In this document: positions 9,901 through 17,733 of the stretch, in pieces
How positions within the stretch are numbered: position 1 is the first letter of the stretch
How the letters are laid out: the number at the start of each line of letters is the position of its first letter
Assembly: GCF_017573465.1 (NCBI RefSeq)
Contig: NZ_JAGEPF010000038.1
Location: forward strand, 44,680-108,679
DNA: 64,000 bases
Direction of reading: 5' to 3'
Origin: Actinomadura violacea
GTDB taxonomy: Bacteria > Actinomycetota > Actinomycetes > Streptosporangiales > Streptosporangiaceae
The notes under the pieces: generated by a model
What the model was told of the DNA's origin: nothing
Seen by the model: the letters and a program-made list of their open reading frames with translations, nothing else
Database searches by the model: none
Position numbers and translations under genes: made by a program

Positions 9901-10447
9901 GCGCCCGGCCGCCCTTCGCCTCGATCGCCTCGCACAGCGCCTCGACGAACGCGGTGTTCCCGGCGAGGTGATGCGCGCGGTAGTACAGGACGCCGACGAC
10001 CGGCCCGTCACCCGGCGCCTGCTCGCGCTCCAGCACGCCCCAGGTCGGCGTGGGTGCCGGGGGAGCGAACCCGAAACCGGTGAGCAGCACCGTGTCGGAC
10101 AGGAAGCCGAACAGCTCGGCGAGGTTGCCGGGACCGCCGTGCGCCAGGTACGCGTGCGCCTCCGCGCTCACCCCGGCCGGGACGGTCGACAGCTCCATCA
10201 GCTCGGCGTCCGGCGCCTGCTCGCCGCTGAGCACCACCACGGGACGCGGCCCCGCGAGCAGCGCGTCGAGCCCTTGCTCCCAGGCGCGCCGGCCGCCCAG
10301 CAGCCGCACCACCACCAGGTCGGCGCCGGCCACCAGGGCGGGCAGATCGTCCACGGACGTGCGGGCCGGGTTGGCGAGCCGGAAGTCGGCGCCGCTCGCA
10401 CGCGCACTGAGCAGGTCGGTGTCCGAAGTGGACAGCAGCAGGATCAC
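6896..10447 (-). CDS. cobN: Cobaltochelatase subunit CobN
   Basis: A protein of about 1183 residues. CobN is the large subunit of the ATP-dependent aerobic cobaltochelatase that inserts Co into hydrogenobyrinic acid a,c-diamide. The signature IVHVGKHGNLEWLPGK lies mid-protein, and the C-terminal part has the conserved GVVAEWMYEKLAQTYALD segment. GTG 10447 gives the usual ILLLSTSDTDLLSAR start; a longer frame to 10645 would translate the riboswitch and is rejected. GGTGAGGA lies about 11 nt upstream. The partner subunits CobS and CobT are not in this window. A cobalamin riboswitch lies directly upstream. Confidence 0.95.
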   Translation of the reverse strand: MILLLSTSDTDLLSARASGADFRLANPARTSVDDLPALVAGADLVVVRLLGGRRAWEQGLDALLAGPRPVVVLSGEQAPDAELMELSTVPAGVSAEAHAYLAHGGPGNLAELFGFLSDTVLLTGFGFAPPAPTPTWGVLEREQAPGDGPVVGVLYYRAHHLAGNTAFVEALCEAIEAKGGRALPVFCASLRTADEDLLDTLGRADALVVTVLAAGGTKPAFAGAGGDDEAWDVGALAELDVPILQGLCLTSERAAWEANDDGLSPLDTATQVAVPEFDGRIITVPFSFKETDEDGLSVYVADPERAARVAGIAVRHGRLRHVPAKDKRVALMLSAYPTKHARIGNAVGLDTPASVVKLLAELRERGYDVGDALPAEGDALMHALIAAGGQDPDWLTEAQLTGNPVRIPAARYRAWYATLPADLREGIERHWGPPPGELFVDDSRDPDGEIVLAALRSGNVVVMVQPPRGFGENPIAIYHDPDLPPSHHYLAAYRWIADEFGADAIVHVGKHGNLEWLPGKSAGMSASCGPDAAVGDLPLIYPFLVNDPGEGTQAKRRAHATLVDHLIPPMARAESYGDIARLEQLLDEHANIAALDPAKLPAIRAQIWTLIQAARLDHDLGLDDRPHDAEFDDFLLHVDGWLCEVKDVQIRDGLHVLGAAPAGETRVDLVLAMLRARQMWGGSVTLPGLREALGLKEDGASRNEVDAVEEQARALVTAMEDRGWDPSAASDVADGQVADILRFAATEIVPRLEKTSDEIGMVLHALDGGYVPAGPSGSPLRGLINVLPTGRNFYSVDPKAVPSRLAYDTGRAMADSLLDRYREDTGEWPRSVGLSVWGTSAMRTSGDDIAEVLALLGVRPVWDEASRRVTGLEAVPLDELGRPRIDVTVRISGFFRDAFPHAVAMLDDAVQIAANQDEPDDMNFVRAHVKADLAEGGDERRATLRVFGSRPGAYGAGILPLIDSRNWRDDSDLAEVYAVWGGYAYGRGLDGVPARGDMENAYRRISVAAKNTDTREHDIADSDDYFQYHGGMIATVRAQTGKAPKAYIGDSTRPDAVRTRTLDEETSRVFRARVVNPRWLSAMRRHGYKGAFELAATVDYLFGYDATAGVVAEWMYEKLAQTYALDAENQAFFNESNPWALHGITERLLEAADRGMWEHPEQDTLEALKRLYLQVEGDLEDGD

Positions 10448-10494
10448 GCGGATCGCGTCCTCACCCGGGGTCCTCGCCCCGAATCGCAGGTCAA

Positions 10495-10650
10495 GAGAGC
10501 GGCGGCACGGAGTCTCCTGGCTCCCGGATCGGCGCTCGCCCCGGCCTTCCCGCTCGCGCGGTGGCCTTGCGTGGGGTTCGCTCCCCGGTGACAGTGGCGG
10601 GACCGCGCCGGATTCGCACCGGCTTCCTCCCTTGTCGCCGCCCACACCCT
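10495..10650 (-). promoter_or_regulatory. Cobalamin (AdoCbl) riboswitch upstream of cobN
   Basis: Read on the minus strand, this leader has the cobalamin-riboswitch landmarks in order. It has AAGCCGGTGCGAATCCGGC followed by GCGGTCCCGCCACTGT (the B12 box region), then variable GC-rich stems, then GGGAGCCAGGAGACTCC. A GGGCGGCG/TGCCGCC pairing (P1) closes the structure. It lies between the presumed promoter and the cobN start, 48 nt before the GTG. High cobalamin would be expected to switch cobN off. The exact ends are estimated. Confidence 0.92.
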
Positions 10651-10721
10651 AACCCGATTCCCCCGGACCGGGCGCGCCCGGGCGCGCCCACGGGGCCGCG
10701 GCGCCGTGGGACGATCCTCCG

Positions 10722-11807
10722 ATGCAGCGGGAGAGCGAACCGGTCTCGTGGCGGATCCGGCGCTGGGCGGCGCCCGGCGCGCTGGCGGTCCTGGTGGCCG
10801 CCGCGATCGCCGGGGTCGGCGCGACCGTCGGCGGAAAGACCCCGAAGGAGGCCGCGGGTTTCCACTACCGGACGCCGCGCTTCGTCCTCACCGCGGGACA
10901 CCAGGGGCCGTGGCTCGAAGTGCGCGCGATACCCCGGACGCGCACGCCCGCGCCGGTGGCCGATGTGGTGGCGCCGCCCGCGTCCGCCGGTGCGGTGCAA
11001 GAGATCCTCGCCGGGCCGGACGGGAGGTTCGTGGTCGCCGCGTCGCGGAGCGACCCGTGCGAGACGCGCCTCTTCGAGTTCCGGCTGACCGGTGACGGCC
11101 ACGTCACGGGGCTCGCGCCGATGCGCGGCGGCACCACCCCCGCGCTGGTCGCGGGCCTCACGATGAACCGCCGGGGCGACCGGCTCGCCTACACGACCGC
11201 GCCCTGCGCGCCGAACCCGTCGCAGACGCGGGCGGCTGCCAACCCGCCCGCGCCCGCGAACCCGCCGCGCGCCGCGCTGACCGTGCTCGACACCGCGACG
11301 GGGAACCGCCGCACCTGGACCGCGGCCGGACCCTCGGTCGTCGGCGAGATCGTCTGGGCCCGCGACGGCCGGACGCTCGGCTACACGACCGGCGACGTCG
11401 TCCCTGGAGCAGGGCAGGACGCCGCCATCCGGAACGTCACCGTCCGCGCGACCGACACCCGCCACGGCGGATCGGGCCTGCGCGAGGGACGGATCCTGTT
11501 CCGCGCGCCGGACGGTCCGGGAGCGGTCTCGGCCGCCACCATGGGCCCGGACGGCCGCTCCGGCTACGGGACGATGAGCAGGCCGGACGCCACCGTCCTT
11601 TTCTCCTTCACGGAAGGGAAGCCGATGCGGGGCACCCAGACCATTTCGCGGAAGCCGGGAATCGCCGTCGGCTTCGTCCTCGTGTCGAGCGGGGGGCCGC
11701 GTTATGCCTGCTTGAACGGCATCGACGTGTTCGGGCGCGCCATCGACGGGGCGCTCCGGACGACCTTCTCGGGGTTCGGGCACTGCGACTCGGCGATGGC
11801 CTACTGA
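10722..11807 (+). CDS. Membrane-anchored hypothetical protein, possibly beta-propeller-like
   Basis: A 361-residue protein with a short basic N-terminus and one hydrophobic helix (about residues 15-35, APGALAVLVAAAIAGVGAT), followed by an extracytoplasmic domain. Phrases such as GPDGRFVVAASRS, MNRRGDRLAYTT and WARDGRTLGYTTGD recur at intervals like the blades of TolB/WD40-type propellers. Two Cys near the C-terminus (YACLNG, GHCDS) could form a disulfide. I do not recognise a named family. It lies between cobN and cobG, but nothing in it suggests a corrin-pathway enzyme. Confidence 0.65.
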   Translation: MQRESEPVSWRIRRWAAPGALAVLVAAAIAGVGATVGGKTPKEAAGFHYRTPRFVLTAGHQGPWLEVRAIPRTRTPAPVADVVAPPASAGAVQEILAGPDGRFVVAASRSDPCETRLFEFRLTGDGHVTGLAPMRGGTTPALVAGLTMNRRGDRLAYTTAPCAPNPSQTRAAANPPAPANPPRAALTVLDTATGNRRTWTAAGPSVVGEIVWARDGRTLGYTTGDVVPGAGQDAAIRNVTVRATDTRHGGSGLREGRILFRAPDGPGAVSAATMGPDGRSGYGTMSRPDATVLFSFTEGKPMRGTQTISRKPGIAVGFVLVSSGGPRYACLNGIDVFGRAIDGALRTTFSGFGHCDSAMAY

Positions 11808-11868
11808 GCCGCGTCCCCGCCCGGGCTCGCGCCGTCCCCGCCCTCGGGGCGGGCCTTAGGATCCTCGC

Positions 11869-13017
11869 GTGTCGACTTCGCGTTCGGAGCCGGACCGGTG
11901 TCCGGGGGCTCTGCGGGTGCACGCCGCCGCCGACGGGGGGCTGGCGCGCGTCCGGCTGCCCGGCGGCGCGCTGACGCGGCCGCGGCTCGATGCCCTCGCC
12001 GCTGCCTCGCGCGACCTGGGCGACGGGTTCCTCGAGCTGACGTCGCGCGCGAACCTGCAGATCAGAGGGCTCGCGGACGGGGCGGAGAACGAGCTGAGCG
12101 AGCGGCTGCAGGAGGCAGGGCTGCTGCCGTCCGCCGCACACGAACGCGTCCGCAACATCCTCGGCAGCGTGCTGACCGGACGCGACGGGAACGGGCTGCT
12201 GGACGTCCGGCCCGTCGTGGCGGCGCTGGACGCCGGCCTCTGCGCCGACCCGGACCTCGCCGGGCTCCCCGGGCGGTTCCTGTTCGCGGTCGACGACGGG
12301 CGCGGCGACGTCATCGCGCTGCGCGCCGACGTCGGCCTGTACGCGGTGGCGCCGGACGCGTTCGCCCTGGTCCTTGCCGGGAGGGACAGCGGGCTGCGGG
12401 CCCGTCCGGAGGACGCCGCCGCGCTCGCGCTGGATGCGGCGCGCGCGTTCCTGCGCGTCCGGACGAGCGAATGGCGGCTCGCCGAACTCGGCCGCGACCT
12501 TCCGCTGCCCGGCGGCAGGAGCGAACCCGTCCCGGTTCCGGCGACTCCGCGGCGGCCGCCGCTCGGGGAGATCCCGCAGCGTGACGGGCGGACGGCGTTC
12601 TCCGGGCTCGTCCCGCTCGGCCGCCTCGACCCGGCCGGGCTCGGCGCCGCGGGGGAGATCATTGTCACTCCGTGGCGGGGCCTCGTCATTCCCGGCATCA
12701 CGGACATGCCACACTTCCCTGGCCTGGTCACCGGACCGGACTGGGCGGGGCTGACGTCCTGCGCGGGACGTCCCGGCTGCGCGAAGTCGCTCACCGACGT
12801 GCGCGCGGACGCGGCGCTGGCCCGCCGCGCCGGCGGCGGCCTGCCGGTGCACTGGTCGGGCTGCGAGCGGCAGTGCGGGCGCCCCGCCGACCGGCACGTC
12901 GCGGTCGTCGCGACGGCCGGCGGCTACGAGGTGCGGCTCGGCGGCGAGGTCCGCGCCCGGTCCCACGACCTGACGGCGACGGCGGCGGCCGCCGCCACGA
13001 CACGGAGGAGCGAGTGA
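11869..13017 (+). CDS. cobG: Precorrin-3B synthase CobG
   Basis: A 382-residue member of the nitrite/sulfite reductase ferredoxin-like superfamily. LTSRANLQIRG (about 57-67) is the half-domain signature. Four Cys (298, 304, 332 and 336, in SCAGRPGCAKS and HWSGCERQCG) match the [4Fe-4S] ligands. In the aerobic B12 route CobG uses O2 for the hydroxylation and lactone formation that prepares ring contraction. A TAGGAT -10 box (11857-11862) lies 6 nt before the GTG, suggesting a leaderless transcript. The stop overlaps the cobH GTG. Confidence 0.92.
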   Translation: MSTSRSEPDRCPGALRVHAAADGGLARVRLPGGALTRPRLDALAAASRDLGDGFLELTSRANLQIRGLADGAENELSERLQEAGLLPSAAHERVRNILGSVLTGRDGNGLLDVRPVVAALDAGLCADPDLAGLPGRFLFAVDDGRGDVIALRADVGLYAVAPDAFALVLAGRDSGLRARPEDAAALALDAARAFLRVRTSEWRLAELGRDLPLPGGRSEPVPVPATPRRPPLGEIPQRDGRTAFSGLVPLGRLDPAGLGAAGEIIVTPWRGLVIPGITDMPHFPGLVTGPDWAGLTSCAGRPGCAKSLTDVRADAALARRAGGGLPVHWSGCERQCGRPADRHVAVVATAGGYEVRLGGEVRARSHDLTATAAAAATTRRSE

Positions 13018-13634
13018 TCGACTACGTCCGCGACGGCGCGGAGATCTACCGGCGGTCGTTCGCGACCATCAGGGCGGAGGCGGACCTCGCGGGGCTGCCC
13101 GACGACGTCGCCCGGGTCGCCGTCCGCATGATCCACGCGTGCGGGATGACCGACCTGGTCCGCGACCTGGACCACGCGCCCGGCGTCGTCGCGGCGGCCC
13201 GCGCGGCGCTGCTGGCGGGCCGCCCGATCCTGTGCGACGCGCGGATGGTCGCGGCGGGCGTCACCCGGCGCCGGCTGCCTGCGGACAACGACGTGGTCTG
13301 CACGCTCGGCGACCCGCGCGTGCCCGCGCTCGCCGCGGAGCTCGGCACCACCCGCAGCGCCGCCGCGCTGGAGCTGTGGCGGGACCGGCTCGAAGGCTCC
13401 GTTGTCGCGATCGGCAACGCGCCGACCGCGCTGTTCCGGCTGCTGGAGATGGTCGCGGACGGCGCGCCCCGGCCCGCCGCCGTGCTCGGCGTCCCGGTCG
13501 GGTTCATCGGCGCGGCCGAGTCCAAGGACGCGCTCGCCGCGTCCGATCTGCCGCATCTGGTGGTGCGCGGGCGGCGTGGCGGCAGCGCCATGACCGCCGC
13601 CGCGATCAACGCCATCGCCAGCGAGGAAGAGTGA
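13014..13634 (+). CDS. cobH: Precorrin-8X methylmutase CobH
   Basis: A 206-residue protein that moves the C11 methyl group to C12 to give hydrogenobyrinate. The catalytic His is in MIHACGMTDL (about residue 41). The segments PILCDARMVAAGV, AIGNAPTALFRLLE and GVPVGFIGAAESKDAL are strongly conserved family features. The GTG start overlaps the cobG stop (GTGA), and the stop overlaps the ATG of cobIJ. The three genes are therefore tightly coupled and almost certainly co-transcribed. Confidence 0.94.
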   Translation: MIDYVRDGAEIYRRSFATIRAEADLAGLPDDVARVAVRMIHACGMTDLVRDLDHAPGVVAAARAALLAGRPILCDARMVAAGVTRRRLPADNDVVCTLGDPRVPALAAELGTTRSAAALELWRDRLEGSVVAIGNAPTALFRLLEMVADGAPRPAAVLGVPVGFIGAAESKDALAASDLPHLVVRGRRGGSAMTAAAINAIASEEE

Positions 13635-15136
13635 TGACCGGACACCTGTACGGGGTCGGGCTCGGCCCCGGCGACCCCGAGCTGATCACGGTGAAGGCGG
13701 CCCGGCTCGTCGAGAGCGCGGACGTGGTCGTGCACCACGCGGCGCGCCACGGCCGCAGCATCGCCCGCCGCATCGCGGCCCCCCACCTGCGCGAAGGGCA
13801 GATCGAGGAAGCGCTGATCTACCCGGTCACGACGGAGAAGACCGACGACTACAGGGCCGTTCTGGAGGAGTTCTACGAGCGGTGCGCGGCGCGGCTCGCC
13901 GAGCACCTGGACGCCGGCCGCGACGTCGTGGTGCTGTGCGAGGGCGACCCGTTCTTCTACGGCTCCTACATGCACCTGCACAAGCGGCTGTCCGGCCGCT
14001 ATCCGACGACGGTCGTGCCGGGTGTGACGTCGGTGAGCGCGGCGTCCGCCGAGCTCGGCCGTCCGCTGGTCGAGCGCGACGAGGTGCTGACCGTTCTGCC
14101 GGGCACGCTGCCGCCCGACGACCTGGCCCGGCGCCTCGAAGCGACCGACTCCGCCGCCGTGCTGAAGCTCGGCCGGACGTTCGGCGGCGTCCGCGCGGCC
14201 CTGGACGAGGCGGGCCGGCTGGACGACGCCTGGTACGTCGAGCGCGCCACCACCGACCAGCAGCGGGCGCTGCCGCTGGCCGAGGTCGATCCGGAGAGCG
14301 TCCCGTACTTCTCGGTCGCGGTCCTGCCGAGCCGGGTGCACGAGCAGACGCGCCGCGACCTGCCGGAACCCGCAGCGGCGGGGGAGGGACGGGGCGAGGT
14401 CGTGATCGTCGGGCTCGGGCCGGCGGGCCGCGAATGGCTCACCCCCGAGGCGCAGGACGCCCTCGCCACCGCCGACGACCTCGTCGGATACGCCCCCTAC
14501 CTGGCGCGGGTGCCCGCGAACCCCCGGCAGCAGCGGCACGCGTCCGACAACCGGGTCGAGTCGGAGCGGGCCGAGTTCGCGCTCGCGCTGGCCGAGCGGG
14601 GGCGCCGCGTGGCGGTGGTGTCGTCCGGCGATCCGGGCGTCTTCGCGATGGCCGCGGCCGTGCTGGAGGTCGCCGCCGAGGACCGCTGGAAGGACGTCCC
14701 GGTGCGGGTCCTGCCGGGCCTGACCGCCGCGAACGCCGTCGCGTCGCGGATCGGCGCGCCGCTCGGGCACGACTACTGCGTGCTGTCGCTGTCCGACCGG
14801 CTCAAGCCGTGGGACGTCATCGCGTCCCGGCTCGCCGCCGCCGCAGCCGCCGACCTGGTCATCGCGATCTACAACCCGGCGTCGAAGACCCGGAAGGAGC
14901 AGGTCGCCAGGGCCCGCGACGTGCTGCTGGAGCACCGGTCGCCGGACACGCCGGTCGTCATCGGACGCGATGTCGGCGGCCCGGACGAGAGCGTCCGCGT
15001 GGTCCGGCTCGCCGACCTCGACGCGGACGGCGTCGACATGCGCACGCTGCTGCTGGTCGGGTCGTCGCAGACCACGGCCGCCGAGCGCGGCGACGGCCGC
15101 ACGACCGTGTTCACGCCGCGCCGCTACCCCTCATGA
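13634..15136 (+). CDS. cobIJ: Fused precorrin-2 C20-methyltransferase / precorrin-3B C17-methyltransferase CobIJ
   Basis: A 500-residue fusion of two SAM-dependent tetrapyrrole methylases. The CobI half (about 1-245) starts LYGVGLGPGDPELITVKAAR and contains VVLCEGDPFFYGSYMHLH. The CobJ half (about 255-500) starts VVIVGLGPAGREWLTPEA and has VAVVSSGDPGVFAMA and IYNPASKTRKEQ. CobI methylates precorrin-2 at C20, and CobJ performs C17 methylation with ring contraction on the CobG product. The same fusion is known in mycobacteria and other actinomycetes. The 3' end overlaps the convergent cobK by 13 nt. Confidence 0.95.
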   Translation: MTGHLYGVGLGPGDPELITVKAARLVESADVVVHHAARHGRSIARRIAAPHLREGQIEEALIYPVTTEKTDDYRAVLEEFYERCAARLAEHLDAGRDVVVLCEGDPFFYGSYMHLHKRLSGRYPTTVVPGVTSVSAASAELGRPLVERDEVLTVLPGTLPPDDLARRLEATDSAAVLKLGRTFGGVRAALDEAGRLDDAWYVERATTDQQRALPLAEVDPESVPYFSVAVLPSRVHEQTRRDLPEPAAAGEGRGEVVIVGLGPAGREWLTPEAQDALATADDLVGYAPYLARVPANPRQQRHASDNRVESERAEFALALAERGRRVAVVSSGDPGVFAMAAAVLEVAAEDRWKDVPVRVLPGLTAANAVASRIGAPLGHDYCVLSLSDRLKPWDVIASRLAAAAAADLVIAIYNPASKTRKEQVARARDVLLEHRSPDTPVVIGRDVGGPDESVRVVRLADLDADGVDMRTLLLVGSSQTTAAERGDGRTTVFTPRRYPS

Positions 15137-15861
15137 GCGAGCCAGTCCGCGGCGTCCTCGACGGTCGCGGCGATCGGGACGCCGTCCGGCGCGGGCGGCC
15201 GGTCGACCATGACGACCGGGATCCGCAGCGTGCGGGCGGCGGTGAGCTTGGCCGCGGTCATCGCGCTGCCGCTGTCCTTGGTGACGAGGGTGTCGACCGC
15301 GTGCCCGCGCATCAGCGCCAGCTCCTCGTCGACGGTGAAGGGGCCGCGCGCGAGGACCGTCTCGGTGCGGGGCGGCAGCGGCGGCTCCGGCGGGTCGACG
15401 GACCGGACGAGGAACCAGCGGCGCGCGTCGCCCGCGAACGCCGCGAGGTTCTTGCGGCCGGTCGTCAGGAAGACCCGCTCGCCGGGCAGTGCCGCGGCGG
15501 CGGCCTCCAGCGTCGGGACGCGCCGCCAGTCGTCGCCCGGGCCCTCCGTCCAGCCGGGGCGGCGCAGCACCAGCAGCGGGACCCCGGTCCGCTCCGCCGC
15601 GACGACGGCGGACTCGGTCATCAGCGCGGCGAACGGATGCGTCGCGTCGACGACCGCGCCGATCCGCTCGTCGCGCAGCCAGGCGGCGAGCCCGTCGGGG
15701 CCGCCGAACCCGCCGATGCGGGTGCGGCCAGGCGGCAGGCCGGGGTCGGCGGTCCGGCCCGCCAGCGAGCTGATCACGTCGTAGCGGGGGTCGCCGGCGA
15801 GGGCTTCGGCGAGCCGCCGCGCCTCACCGGTCCCGCCGAGCAGGAGCACGCGCAGGGTCAC
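15124..15861 (-). CDS. cobK: Precorrin-6A reductase CobK
   Basis: A 245-residue Rossmann-type NADPH-dependent reductase that reduces precorrin-6A to precorrin-6B. It opens with VLLLGGTGEARRLAEAL and has VVDATHPFAALMTESA (about 70-85) and LVTKDSGSAMTAAKL near the C-terminus, all CobK/CbiJ hallmarks. It is alone on the minus strand between cobIJ (convergent, 13-nt overlap) and cbiD (divergent, only 17 nt between starts). Its promoter must therefore overlap the cbiD 5' region. The start is GTG. Confidence 0.93.
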   Translation of the reverse strand: MTLRVLLLGGTGEARRLAEALAGDPRYDVISSLAGRTADPGLPPGRTRIGGFGGPDGLAAWLRDERIGAVVDATHPFAALMTESAVVAAERTGVPLLVLRRPGWTEGPGDDWRRVPTLEAAAAALPGERVFLTTGRKNLAAFAGDARRWFLVRSVDPPEPPLPPRTETVLARGPFTVDEELALMRGHAVDTLVTKDSGSAMTAAKLTAARTLRIPVVMVDRPPAPDGVPIAATVEDAADWLAHEG

Positions 15862-15878
15862 GCAGGCATGGTATTGCC

Positions 15879-16916
15879 GTGAGCGATCTCCGTTACGGCT
15901 GGACGACCGGCGCGTGCGCGACCGCCGCGACCAAGGCCGCGCACGCGGCGCTTCTGACGGGCGAGTTCCCCGACCCCGTCGAGATCACGCTGCCGAAGGG
16001 GCAGACGCCCGCGTTCGCGCTGGCCGTGGAGGAGCTCGGCGACGGGTACGCGACGGCCGGGATCGTCAAGGACGCCGGCGACGACCCCGACGTCACCCAC
16101 GGCGCGCTCGTCCGCTCGACCGTCCGGCCGGGTCCGCCCGGAAGCGGCGTGGTGTTCCGCGCGGGCTCGGGCGTCGGCACGGTCACCCGCCCCGGCCTGC
16201 CGCTGGAGGTCGGCGAACCGGCGATCAACCCGGTGCCGCGGCGGATGATGCGCGAGGTCCTCGGCGACGCCGACGTCATCGTGGAGATCTCCGTCGACGA
16301 CGGCGAGGAGCTGGCGCGCCGGACGTGGAACCCGCGCCTGGGCATCCTCGGCGGGCTGTCGATCCTCGGCACGACCGGCGTCGTCGTCCCGTACTCGTGC
16401 TCGGCGTGGATCGACAGCATCCGGCGCGGCGTGGACGTCGCGCGCGCGATGGGCCGCGAGCACGTCGCGGGCGCGACCGGCAGCACGTCCGAGAAGGTCG
16501 CCGCCGACCTGCACGGGCTTCCCGAGGACGCGCTGCTCGACATGGGCGACTTCGCCGGCGCGGTGCTGAAGTACCTGCGCCGCCACCCGGTGCCGAGGCT
16601 GACGATCGCGGGCGGCATCGGCAAGCTCGCCAAGCTCGCCGCCGGGCACCTCGACCTGCACTCCAAGCGCTCGCAGGTCGACTTCGGCGTCCTCGCGTCC
16701 ATGGTCGGCGACCCGGAGACCGCGGAGCGCGTGCGCAACGCCAACACCGCCCTCGACGCCCTCCAGATCTGCCGGCGGGCGGGCGTTCCGCTGGGCGACC
16801 TGGTGGCGGTCCGCGCGCGCGAGACCGCCCTGGCCACCCTGCGCGGTGCCCCCGTCGCGGTGGACGTCGTCGTCATCGACCGCGCCGGCACGATCGTCGG
16901 CCGCGCCGGCCCCTGA
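15879..16916 (+). CDS. cbiD: Cobalt-precorrin-5B C1-methyltransferase CbiD
   Basis: A 345-residue protein with the CbiD signature at its N-terminus (YGWTTGACATAATKAA), followed by GSGVGTVTRPGLPLEVGEPAINP and GGIGKLAKLAAGHLDLHS. CbiD methylates C1 with loss of the C2 unit. It is named from the cobalt-early pathway, while the O2-dependent route uses CobF. Here it sits among CobG, CobH, CobIJ, CobK and CobN, and no cobF is seen in the window, so CbiD probably fills the C1 step. The start GTG is 17 nt from the divergent cobK start. Confidence 0.94.
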   Translation: MSDLRYGWTTGACATAATKAAHAALLTGEFPDPVEITLPKGQTPAFALAVEELGDGYATAGIVKDAGDDPDVTHGALVRSTVRPGPPGSGVVFRAGSGVGTVTRPGLPLEVGEPAINPVPRRMMREVLGDADVIVEISVDDGEELARRTWNPRLGILGGLSILGTTGVVVPYSCSAWIDSIRRGVDVARAMGREHVAGATGSTSEKVAADLHGLPEDALLDMGDFAGAVLKYLRRHPVPRLTIAGGIGKLAKLAAGHLDLHSKRSQVDFGVLASMVGDPETAERVRNANTALDALQICRRAGVPLGDLVAVRARETALATLRGAPVAVDVVVIDRAGTIVGRAGP

Positions 16917-16929
16917 CACCCCCGTTGAG

Positions 16930-16979
16930 TTGCGGCGTGTCGGCCTTATGGAGCGCTCCATAAGGCCGACACGCCGCAA
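16930..16979. terminator. Perfect 50-bp palindrome between convergent cbiD and cobM
   Basis: Two 25-nt arms meet with no spacer, centred on GCGC between 16954 and 16955; the left arm begins TTGCGGCGTGTCGGCC. Pairing continues outward with two mismatches, giving 30 of 32 pairs over 16923-16986. It starts 13 nt after the cbiD stop and ends 10 nt before the cobM stop codon on the other strand, so it can form the same hairpin in both transcripts. A bidirectional terminator without a U-tract is the simplest explanation. Confidence 0.75.
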
Positions 16980-16989
16980 GTGAACGTGT

Positions 16990-17733
16990 TCAGGTGCGGC
17001 AGCGGGCCGCCGAGTACAGGTGGCTGTCGGTGAAGTTCGCGGCGGTGAGGACGCGGCCGACGATGATCACTGTGGTTCGTTCGATGCCCGCGTCGCGGAC
17101 CTTCGCGGCGATGTCCGCCAGCGTCCCCCGGACGATCACCTCGTCCTCGCGGGACGCGTAGGCGACCACGGCGACCGGGCAGTCCGCGCCGTAGTTCGGG
17201 ACGAGCTCGTCCACCACCGGCCCGATTCGCTGGACCGCCAGGTGCAGCACCATCGTCGCGCCGCTCCGGCCGAGCGTCGCGAGGTCCTCGCCCGGCGGCA
17301 TCGGCGTCGCCCGCGCCGACGTGCGGGTCAGCACGACCGTCTGCGCCACCTCCGGGACGGTCAGCTCCCGGCCCAGCGAGGCCGCCGCCGCCGCGAACGC
17401 GGGCACGCCCGGCGTCACGTCGTAGGGGACGCCCGCCGCGTCCAGCCGCCGCATCTGCTCGGCCATCGCGCTGAACACCGACGGGTCGCCCGAGTGCAGC
17501 CGCGCCACGTCCTGCCCGCGCTCATGGGCGGCGACGAGCTCGGCGACGATGTCGTCCAGCACCATGCTCGCCGTGTTCACCAGGCGCGCGCCCTCCGGGC
17601 ACCACCCCAGCACCTCCGGCGGGACGAGGCTCCCCGCGTACAGGCACACCGGCGACGCCGCGACCAGGTCGCGCCCGCGCACGGTCATCAGGTCGGCGGC
17701 GCCCGGCCCGGCGCCGATGAAGTGCACGGTCAC
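16990..17733 (-). CDS. cobM: Precorrin-4 C11-methyltransferase CobM
   Basis: A 247-residue SAM-dependent tetrapyrrole methylase. VHFIGAGPGAADLMTVRG is the N-terminal loop, LHSGDPSVFSAMAEQ (about 80-94) the substrate/SAM motif, and YDVTPGVPAFAAAAASLGREL is typical of CobM/CbiF. It methylates C11 of precorrin-4. The GTG start overlaps the cobL stop by 4 nt (GTGA), so cobL and cobM are coupled. The stop faces cbiD across the 50-bp palindrome. Confidence 0.95.
   Translation of the reverse strand: MTVHFIGAGPGAADLMTVRGRDLVAASPVCLYAGSLVPPEVLGWCPEGARLVNTASMVLDDIVAELVAAHERGQDVARLHSGDPSVFSAMAEQMRRLDAAGVPYDVTPGVPAFAAAAASLGRELTVPEVAQTVVLTRTSARATPMPPGEDLATLGRSGATMVLHLAVQRIGPVVDELVPNYGADCPVAVVAYASREDEVIVRGTLADIAAKVRDAGIERTTVIIVGRVLTAANFTDSHLYSAARCRT

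Noticed and set aside
5820..9935. A 1371-residue open frame on the minus strand, and a 1206-residue frame on the plus strand (6971-10591), over hypF/cobN
   Set aside because: Both are rich in Arg, Gly, Pro and Ala with no recognisable domain. They are shadows of the GC-rich cobN and hypF genes, which carry clear family signatures.
10448..10645. N-terminal extension of CobN to ATG 10645
   Set aside because: It would translate the riboswitch and adds a non-conserved leader; GTG 10447 gives the normal CobN start.
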